Assembly (NCBI RefSeq): GCF_000282615.1
Contig: NZ_AKIY01000046.1
Span: 1-33,479 of the forward strand
From: Bradyrhizobium sp. YR681
Lineage (GTDB): Bacteria > Pseudomonadota > Alphaproteobacteria > Rhizobiales > Xanthobacteraceae
DNA: 33,479 nucleotides
Direction: 5' to 3'
Within the stretch, counting starts at the first letter, position 1, and each line of letters begins with the position of its first letter. This document shows positions 27,456-33,479 of this stretch, piece by piece. Both the position numbers and the translations under genes were made by a program. The notes beneath the pieces are model-generated. The model was not told the origin of the DNA, ran no database searches, and saw nothing but the letters and a program-made list of their open reading frames with translations.

Positions 27456-29069
27456 TCAGGGGTGCCGTTTGGCAACACGTCGGCGGACCGCGAGAAGCAC
27501 GGCCAGCGCGACCAGCATGGCCGCGGGCACGTCACCCATCCGCGCATAGACGGTTGGCGGAATCGCGGCGGGAAGGTTTGCATCCAAAATACCTTCGGTC
27601 CCGAGACCGAGGCTGGCGATGGTGCGTCCCACCGGATCGATCACGGCGGAGATGCCAGTATTGGCAGAGCGGACCAGCGGCAATCCGAGTTCGATCGCGC
27701 GCATCCGTGCCTGCTCCAGATGCTGATACGGTCCGGTCGAGATGCCGAACCAGCCGTCATTGGTGAGGTTCACGATCCAGCCCGGACGTTCGTTGCGTCC
27801 GGCAACCTCGCCGGGAAAAATGGCCTCGTAGCAGATCAGCGGCAGCGCGCTCGGTGCGCCCGCTACCGGCAGCGCATGCCGCACGGCGCCGGGAATAAAG
27901 CCGCCGCGCACGCGTGTCAGCTGCTCGAAGCCGAGCTTTTCCATCAAATCCTGGTAGGGCAGAAATTCGCCGAACGGCACGAGGTGCAACTTGTCGTAGA
28001 CTGCGAGCACGCTGCCGTCGTGATCGATCACGTAGATCGAATTATAGGCACGCGTGATCGGAGTTCCCCGCGGCAGGTCCGGCGCGCGCACCGAACCCGT
28101 GATCAGCACCGTGCCTTTCGGCAGCAGCTCGGCAATTTGCGCCATCACGTCGGCTTCGCGGGTCAGGAAGAACGGAAACGCGGATTCCGGCCAGATCAGG
28201 ATGGTGGCATCGCGCACGCCGGTCGATTGCGGCCCGGAGGCGCGGTCCGACAGCGCCAGGTACTTCTTCATCACCTCCGCCTTGGCGGCGTAGTTGAATT
28301 TCGCGTCCTGCTGGAGGTTCGGCTGCATCAGGCGCAGCTTGGTGCCCGCGACCATCGTGGTTGGATTGAGCGACAGGCGGATCGCGCCGAAGATGCTCAT
28401 GACAATCAGAAGCGCGATCGCGGCGCCCGGCGCGCGCCACGCCGGGCGGCGATCGGGCGTGCGATCGATCAGCGCCGCGGGACTCGCGAAGATCGCGATG
28501 CTGAGGAACGTCATGCCCCACAGTCCGATCAGCGAGGCCGTCTGCGCCAGCGGCAGCGGCTCGGACAGCGCATAGCCGAAGGCGTTCCAGGGAAAGCCGG
28601 TCAGCGCATGACCGCGCAGCCATTCGGCGACGGTGAGGCTCGCGGCGAGCGCGAGGATGCGCGTGGCATCCTTGCTCCAGAGCAGCCGGGCCAGCGCAAA
28701 GCCGATTGCGGTGAAGATGGAGAGATAGGCCGGCAGGCCGAGCACCGCGAACGGCGTCAGCCAGGCGAATATGTCGGCATCGACGAAAAACGCGTAGCCG
28801 ATCCAGTAGAGCCCGGGCACGAAATAGCCGAGCCCGAACCAGTAGCCGGTCAGCGCTGCGGCGGGAACGCCGCCATAACGTCCGGCACCCGCGCCGTCGA
28901 TCAGCCAGACCATGACGGGCAAGGTGACGAACAGCACCGGAAAGATGTTGAACGGCGCCAGAGCCAGCACCGACAGCGCGCCGGCCGTCATCGCGATGAG
29001 GGCGCGTTTCCATCCCCAGGTCAGGATGATGGCAAGCGCAATCTGCCGGAAGCGCTGAAACGCGGTCAC
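27456..29069 (-). CDS. lnt: apolipoprotein N-acyltransferase
   Basis: A 537-residue inner-membrane enzyme that N-acylates the lipid-modified cysteine of lipoproteins, the last step of lipoprotein maturation. The N-terminal half has about seven membrane helices (residues 1-240). The C-terminal periplasmic domain has the nitrilase fold with the complete Glu-Lys-Cys triad: Glu295 (LIWPESAFPF), Lys360 (YDKLHLVPFGEF) and Cys413 (LICYEAIF). A final membrane helix is near residue 510. The start is GTG at 29069, overlapping the stop of the upstream CBS-domain gene as GTGA. Confidence 0.96.
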   Translation of the reverse strand: MTAFQRFRQIALAIILTWGWKRALIAMTAGALSVLALAPFNIFPVLFVTLPVMVWLIDGAGAGRYGGVPAAALTGYWFGLGYFVPGLYWIGYAFFVDADIFAWLTPFAVLGLPAYLSIFTAIGFALARLLWSKDATRILALAASLTVAEWLRGHALTGFPWNAFGYALSEPLPLAQTASLIGLWGMTFLSIAIFASPAALIDRTPDRRPAWRAPGAAIALLIVMSIFGAIRLSLNPTTMVAGTKLRLMQPNLQQDAKFNYAAKAEVMKKYLALSDRASGPQSTGVRDATILIWPESAFPFFLTREADVMAQIAELLPKGTVLITGSVRAPDLPRGTPITRAYNSIYVIDHDGSVLAVYDKLHLVPFGEFLPYQDLMEKLGFEQLTRVRGGFIPGAVRHALPVAGAPSALPLICYEAIFPGEVAGRNERPGWIVNLTNDGWFGISTGPYQHLEQARMRAIELGLPLVRSANTGISAVIDPVGRTIASLGLGTEGILDANLPAAIPPTVYARMGDVPAAMLVALAVLLAVRRRVAKRHP

Positions 29070-30184
29070 TGCGGACTGGTCCCGTCGCCCGGCGGCGGGG
29101 TGGGCGTGTCACCGGACGGCGGCTGACCGCTCTCCGGCGCGGTCTCGCGGCGGCTTCTCTCGCGCTGGGTGCGCGGGGCGGGGCGTTCCTTCCGCGTCGA
29201 GATGCGCAGCCGCTTGACGCGGCGCGGGTCGGCATCAAGCACCTCGACCTCGTAATGGCCGGGGCCCGAGATCACCTCGCCGCGCACCGGCAGGCGCCCG
29301 ACGAAGCTGACGAGATAGCCGCCGAGCGTCTCCACTTCCTCGCCGGCCTCGCCGGTGACGAAATCCGCGCCGATCACCGTGCGGACGTCGTCGAGGCTGG
29401 CGCGGGCGTCGGCGATGAAGGCGTTGTCCGGCAGGCGTACGATCGAGGGCGGCTCGTCGCTGTCGTGTTCGTCGTCGATCTCGCCGACGATCTGCTCGAC
29501 GATGTCCTCCAGCGAAACCAGCCCGTCGCTGCCGCCATATTCGTCGACCACCAGCGCCAGGTGAATGCGCGTGGCCTGCATCTGCGCGAGCAGGTCGATC
29601 GCCCGCATCGACGGCGGCACGTAGAGCAGCTTGCGGATGATGCGTGCATCCTCAAGCGGCAGCGCGAGATCGACGGTGCGCAGGTCGAGCCCGGCCGGCA
29701 GCGGCTTTTTGCGTTTGGTCTTGGTGGTTTCGGATACGCGCGCGCGCGCGGTCATGAAGGCGAGCAGATCGCGGATGTGGACGATGCCGACGGGATCGTC
29801 GAGCGTCTCGTTGTAGACCACGAGGCGCGAATGGCCGGCGCTCTCGAAGCGGTCCATCAACTCGCCGAGCGGGATGTCGCGCTTCACGGCGATGATGTCG
29901 GCGCGATGCACCATGACGTCGGCGATGCGGCGCTCGTGCAGGCCGAGAATGTTGCGCAGCATGGTGCGCTCGACCGCGGAGAAGCCGGTGTCGTCGGGTG
30001 TCGTGGCGTCGAGCACGACCTGGAGATCGTCGCGCACCGATCCGGCCTTCCAGCCGAACAGCGTGCGGATCGCGCGCACCAGCCAGCCGTCGGCGGTCGG
30101 ACGCAGGACCTCGCCTGGCGTCACCACCGCCGGCAAATTGGGCGTGTTGCGCGGATTGTCGTGGGTCGGTTCGGAATCCGGCAT
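29066..30184 (-). CDS. CorC/TlyC-type CBS domain protein
   Basis: A 372-residue soluble protein with two CBS domains (about residues 80-140 and 180-240; VMVHRADIIAV, PPSMRAIDLLAQM) and a C-terminal CorC_HlyC transporter-associated domain (about 255-340, with DNAFIADARASLDDV and GGYLVSFVGRLP). There is no DUF21 membrane domain, so it is the short CorC type associated with magnesium and cobalt efflux. The C-terminal tail is rich in Arg and Pro and probably disordered. The ATG at 30184 lies 1 base after the ybeY stop; the frame from 30211 would overlap ybeY. It forms the ybeY-corC-lnt run seen in many Proteobacteria. Confidence 0.9.
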   Translation of the reverse strand: MPDSEPTHDNPRNTPNLPAVVTPGEVLRPTADGWLVRAIRTLFGWKAGSVRDDLQVVLDATTPDDTGFSAVERTMLRNILGLHERRIADVMVHRADIIAVKRDIPLGELMDRFESAGHSRLVVYNETLDDPVGIVHIRDLLAFMTARARVSETTKTKRKKPLPAGLDLRTVDLALPLEDARIIRKLLYVPPSMRAIDLLAQMQATRIHLALVVDEYGGSDGLVSLEDIVEQIVGEIDDEHDSDEPPSIVRLPDNAFIADARASLDDVRTVIGADFVTGEAGEEVETLGGYLVSFVGRLPVRGEVISGPGHYEVEVLDADPRRVKRLRISTRKERPAPRTQRERSRRETAPESGQPPSGDTPTPPPGDGTSPQ

Positions 30185-30185
30185 T

Positions 30186-30695
30186 TCAGTGCGTCCCCGG
30201 GCGGTCGGCATAGGGATCGGGAATGCCGAGATGGGCCAGGATCTGCGTTTCCAGGGCTTCCATCTCTTCCGCGTCGTCGTCGTTTTCGTGATCGTAGCCG
30301 ATCAAATGCAGGAAACCATGCACGGCGAGATGGCTCAAATGATGGTTGAACGGCTTCTTTTCCTCGTCCGCCTCGCGCCGCATGGTCTCGTAGGCGATGG
30401 CGATGTCGCCGAGCATGCGAGGCGCATCGCCCGGCTTCCACTCGCCCTCCGGCTGGAGCGCGGGGAACGACAGCACATTGGTCGGCTTGTCGATGCCGCG
30501 CCAATTGCTGTTGAGGGTGCGGATGCCAGCATCATCGGTCAGCATCACGGCCACTTCGGCGTCCGCGACGTCCTCGTCGACACTCTCGGCGGCGGCCGCG
30601 ACCGCGCGCTGGATCACGGTCTCGGAATCGGGTTCGCGCTGCCAGCAATCGGCAACGACGAGGACCTCGGTCATGGGAAGGTTGGGGTGTGACAT
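30186..30695 (-). CDS. ybeY: endoribonuclease YbeY
   Basis: A 169-residue single-strand-specific metallo-RNase involved in 16S rRNA 3'-end maturation and 70S quality control. The zinc site HGFLHLIGYDH gives His126, His130 and His136, the family's H-x3-H-x5-H motif. The conserved WRGIDKPTNVLSFP and LGDIAIAYET segments precede it. The first ATG at 30695 is used; ATG 30674 is possible. It is situated between phoH and corC, its usual neighbours. Confidence 0.96.
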   Translation of the reverse strand: MSHPNLPMTEVLVVADCWQREPDSETVIQRAVAAAAESVDEDVADAEVAVMLTDDAGIRTLNSNWRGIDKPTNVLSFPALQPEGEWKPGDAPRMLGDIAIAYETMRREADEEKKPFNHHLSHLAVHGFLHLIGYDHENDDDAEEMEALETQILAHLGIPDPYADRPGTH

Positions 30696-30756
30696 TGTCT
30701 TTGTTCGGAACGATAAGGCGCCTCGTCCGCGCCCGCTTGGTCCGGCTGTTGTCCCG

Positions 30757-31812
30757 TCAGGATTTACCGGCGGCCGGCCGCTGCGGCTGCCCTTCGTAGG
30801 CGGAGACGATCCGCGCCACGAGCTCGTGGCGGATCACGTCCTCGGCTTTGAAATGAACTTGTGCAATGCCTTCGACGCCATCGAGCAGGCGCGTAGCCTC
30901 GGCGAGGCCCGAGGTCTGGCCGTTCGGCAAATCGATCTGCGAGGGGTCGCCGGTCACGATCATGCGGCTGTTTTCGCCGAGGCGCGTCAGGAACATCTTC
31001 ATCTGCATCGACGTGGTGTTCTGCGCCTCGTCCAGGATGATGGCGGCGTTGGTCAGCGTGCGGCCGCGCATGAAGGCGAGCGGCGCGATCTCGATCTCGC
31101 CGGTCTGCAGCGCGCGCTCGACGATGCGTGCGTCCATGAGGTCGTACAGCGCGTCGTAGATCGGGCGCAGATAGGGATCGACCTTCTCGCGGAGATCGCC
31201 GGGCAGAAAGCCGAGCCGCTCGCCGGCTTCCACCGCCGGACGCGACAGGATGATCTTGTCGACCTCCTTGCGCTCGAACAGCTGCGCGGCATGCGCGACC
31301 GCGAGCCAGGTCTTGCCGGTGCCGGCAGGTCCGATGCCGAACACCAGCTCGTGACGCTTCAGCGCGCGGATGTAGGAATCCTGCGCGGCGGTGCGCGCGC
31401 GCACCGGGCGCTTGCGCAGATTGATGCTGTCGAAGGCCGACTTGCCCGACTTCGCGTCGAATTCGAACAGCGAGCCCTGCGCGATCACGGCGCGGATCGC
31501 GCCCTCGACTTCGCCCTGGTCGAGATCCTGCCCCTTCACGGCCTGCGCGTAGAGCGTCTCCAGCACGCGGCGCGCGGCATCGCAGCCGTCGCGCGAGCCG
31601 CCGATCGTGATGTGGTTGCCCTTGGAATCGACCACGACGCCGAGCCGCCGCTCGATCTGCGCGAGGTGCTGGCCGTAGGGGCCGACCAGCGCGGACGCGG
31701 CGCGGTTGTCGTCGAAGTCGATGACGACCTGGGTCTCGGGCGGAACTTGCATGTCGCGGTCAAATTTGCGGCTGGGAGCGATAGAAGACGAATCCGATGC
31801 GCTTTTTGGCAA
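30757..31812 (-). CDS. phoH: PhoH-like ATPase
   Basis: A 351-residue cytoplasmic P-loop ATPase. Walker A is GPAGTGKT at residues 161-168 and Walker B is the ILDEAQN segment. Conserved FLTRLGENSRMIVTGDPSQIDLP and the N-terminal KH-like part (FDDNRAASALVGPYGQHLAQIERRLGV) identify the PhoH family. Its precise role is unsettled; the phoH-ybeY pair suggests RNA metabolism. The start is TTG at 31812 with GGAG nine bases upstream, 4 bases after the miaB stop; ATG 31752 is the alternative. Confidence 0.93.
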   Translation of the reverse strand: MPKSASDSSSIAPSRKFDRDMQVPPETQVVIDFDDNRAASALVGPYGQHLAQIERRLGVVVDSKGNHITIGGSRDGCDAARRVLETLYAQAVKGQDLDQGEVEGAIRAVIAQGSLFEFDAKSGKSAFDSINLRKRPVRARTAAQDSYIRALKRHELVFGIGPAGTGKTWLAVAHAAQLFERKEVDKIILSRPAVEAGERLGFLPGDLREKVDPYLRPIYDALYDLMDARIVERALQTGEIEIAPLAFMRGRTLTNAAIILDEAQNTTSMQMKMFLTRLGENSRMIVTGDPSQIDLPNGQTSGLAEATRLLDGVEGIAQVHFKAEDVIRHELVARIVSAYEGQPQRPAAGKS

Positions 31813-31816
31813 GGGT

Positions 31817-33214
31817 TCAGGCTCCAGTGGCTATGGGCGATAAAGCGGGCTCGCGCGCATTACGCGGTGTGGCGAGCTCGCCGAGGAAACTGTAGCGCTC
31901 GAGGCTGTCGATTCTGACAGGCAGGATTTGTCCGATGATGTCGGGCGAGGCCATCACATGAGCGGGCTGGAGGAAGGCGGTGCGGCCGACGATCTGGCCA
32001 TCCTTGCGGGCCGGACGCTCGAACAGCACGTCGACCGTTGAGCCAATCGCAGCCCTGTTGAAGGCCGATTGCTGGCTGTCGATCAGTTCCTGGAGCCGCT
32101 CCAATCGCTGGTCCATCTCGGAAGGGGACACCGTCTCCTGCATATCCGCGGCCGGCGTTCCCGGCCGGGCGGAGTATTTGAACGAATACGCCGCAGCGTA
32201 GCCGATTTGCGTGACAAGCGCGAGAGTGGCGAGAAAATCTTGCTCGCTCTCGCCGGGGAAGCCCACGATAAAATCTGATGAAAAAGCAATGTCTTGGCGT
32301 GCGGACCGGAAACGGTCGATGACATCGAGGTAATCATCGGCGGTATGTTTCCGGTTCATGGCGGCCAGAATCCGGTCCGAGCCCGACTGCACCGGCAGGT
32401 GCACGAACGGCATCAGGGCATCGAGATCGCGATGGGCCGCGATCAGGCTGTCATCGACATCGCGGGGGTGGCTGGTCGAATAGCGCAGCCGTGCGATGCC
32501 GGGAATCGTCGCCAGATGCTCGAGCAATCGGCCGAGCCCCCAGCTTTTTCCGTCCGGTCCGTCGCCGTGATAGGCGTTGACGTTCTGCCCGATCAGCGTG
32601 AGCTCGCGCACGCCGTTGTCGGCCAGCCGCTTCACATCGTCGACGATCTTCGCCACGGGACGCGAGACTTCGGCGCCGCGCGTATAAGGCACGACGCAGA
32701 AGGTGCAGAACTTGTCGCAGCCTTCCTGCACCGTGACGAAAGCGGAAATGCCGCGCGCGCGGATCGCGGCGGGTTTCGGCTGGGCCAGGAAGCCGAACTT
32801 GTCCGCGGCGGGAAATTCGGTCTCGATCGCGCGGCCTTCCTCGCGCGCCCGCTTCAGAAGCTCCGGAAGGTGATGATAGCTCTGTGGGCCGACCACGACG
32901 TCGACCACCGGCGCGCGCCGCGTGATCTCCCCACCTTCGGCCTGCGCAACGCAGCCGGCGACCGCGATCTGCATCGTCCGGCCCCCGCGCGCGGCCTCGT
33001 CCTTGGCGACGCGTAGCCGGCCGAGCTCGGAATAGACCTTTTCGGAGGCCTTCTCGCGGATATGGCAGGTGTTGAGGATGACGAGGTCGGCATCTTCCGC
33101 GCTGGCCGTCTCCACGAATCCTTCCGGGGCCAGCGTGTCCACCATGCGCTGGGCATCGTAGACGTTCATCTGGCAGCCATAAGATTTGATGTGCAGCTTG
33201 CGCGGCGGCGTCAT
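31817..33214 (-). CDS. miaB: tRNA-2-methylthio-N6-dimethylallyladenosine synthase
   Basis: A 465-residue radical SAM methylthiotransferase that adds the 2-methylthio group to i6A37 of tRNAs. The N-terminal auxiliary cluster ligands are Cys14, Cys50 and Cys88 ([25 protein letters not shown]). The radical SAM cluster is Cys166, Cys170 and Cys173 ([16 protein letters not shown]). A TRAM domain forms the C terminus (about 380-450). It is first in the miaB-phoH-ybeY-corC-lnt run, with the next gene only 4 bases away. Confidence 0.97.
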   Translation of the reverse strand: MTPPRKLHIKSYGCQMNVYDAQRMVDTLAPEGFVETASAEDADLVILNTCHIREKASEKVYSELGRLRVAKDEAARGGRTMQIAVAGCVAQAEGGEITRRAPVVDVVVGPQSYHHLPELLKRAREEGRAIETEFPAADKFGFLAQPKPAAIRARGISAFVTVQEGCDKFCTFCVVPYTRGAEVSRPVAKIVDDVKRLADNGVRELTLIGQNVNAYHGDGPDGKSWGLGRLLEHLATIPGIARLRYSTSHPRDVDDSLIAAHRDLDALMPFVHLPVQSGSDRILAAMNRKHTADDYLDVIDRFRSARQDIAFSSDFIVGFPGESEQDFLATLALVTQIGYAAAYSFKYSARPGTPAADMQETVSPSEMDQRLERLQELIDSQQSAFNRAAIGSTVDVLFERPARKDGQIVGRTAFLQPAHVMASPDIIGQILPVRIDSLERYSFLGELATPRNAREPALSPIATGA

Positions 33215-33352
33215 GGAACCTGGAATGGAGGTGGAGGACCGCCCCCAGATATAGGCTGGAGGGACGAAAATCCAGCGAATGGCCGCTTTTTAGACGGTCA
33301 TTCCGGGTTCAAGTGCTCCGCGCATGCGCAAAATGATGCAAAATGGCCGATA

Positions 33353-33479
33353 TCAGCCCGTCTGGGCGTCCGCCGCGACCCGCCGGACCAGCTCGGGCAA
33401 TTGCCGCATATCGTCGAATGTCAGTCCGGCGCCGGCGGCCCGCAGCCTTTCGGCATGACCCGGCGGGCAGTGGCTGGCG
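33353..33479 (-). CDS. 3' end of an unidentified gene (partial)
   Basis: The right edge holds the last 41 codons of a minus-strand frame ending in TGA at 33353-33355; the remainder lies outside the window. The visible C terminus includes HAERLRAAGAGLTFDDMRQL, with high GC at third positions as in real genes here. The RAAGA-x-x-x-F-x-x-x-x-x-L shape recalls the C terminus of HAD-type phosphatases, but this is too short to identify. The 138-base gap to miaB shows no clear promoter or terminator. Confidence 0.5.
   Translation of the reverse strand, partial: ASHCPPGHAERLRAAGAGLTFDDMRQLPELVRRVAADAQTG

Noticed and set aside
33305..33318. GGTTCAAG resembling a tRNA T-loop
   Set aside because: No matching acceptor, D-arm or anticodon arm can be folded around it on either strand.

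Overview
The window looks like chromosomal DNA of a Bradyrhizobium species or a very close relative (Alphaproteobacteria, Hyphomicrobiales). The evidence is the high GC content, an Irr protein with the Bradyrhizobium heme regulatory motif at Cys29 and the His117-119 cluster, a direct-repeat Fur-type site in front of irr, several families of palindromic intergenic repeats that I recognise from Bradyrhizobium genomes, and a CTATAT-type -10 box. Nearly all of it is ordinary core genome. I see no prophage, insertion sequence, CRISPR array, tRNA or rRNA.

Layout. (1) Positions 1-2050 hold a D-2-hydroxyacid dehydrogenase (minus) divergent from an exported SH3-domain protein (plus). (2) Positions 2049-5608 hold irr (minus) divergent from the unsaturated fatty acid genes fabA-fabB-fabI (plus). 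(3) Positions 5722-9587 are all minus strand: a GST-like protein, two tandem paralogous secreted proteins of unknown function, a GNAT acetyltransferase and oxyR. (4) Positions 9702-12665 hold katG (plus, divergent from oxyR) and a convergent Tat-exported Mn-type superoxide dismutase. Together with irr this makes an oxidative stress and iron/heme neighbourhood. (5) Positions 12871-23326 hold the classic transcription and translation operon on the minus strand, read rimP-nusA-ylxR/L7Ae-infB-rbfA-truB-rpsO-pnp. It has a recognisable promoter, a strong premature terminator in its leader, and a long hairpin ahead of pnp. (6) Positions 23690-24772 hold a DUF2336-like gene on the plus strand. (7) Positions 24871-33479 are minus strand again: miaB-phoH-ybeY-corC-lnt, an XRE regulator, an M20 peptidase and trmB, with the 3' end of one further gene at the right edge.

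The most interesting signals are regulatory. Near-identical Irr-box-like (ICE-like) elements lie between irr and fabA and in front of katG. A nested palindrome lies between oxyR and katG. The rimP-nusA-infB leader has the architecture of an attenuator. A 12-bp perfect hairpin precedes pnp, as expected for an RNase III-type autoregulatory leader. Every convergent gene junction in the window (four of four) carries a large palindrome or terminator. On the protein side, the tandem paralogs at 6435-8097 share a two-cysteine core and are the least explained genes here. All functional statements come from reading motifs by eye; no database search was run.
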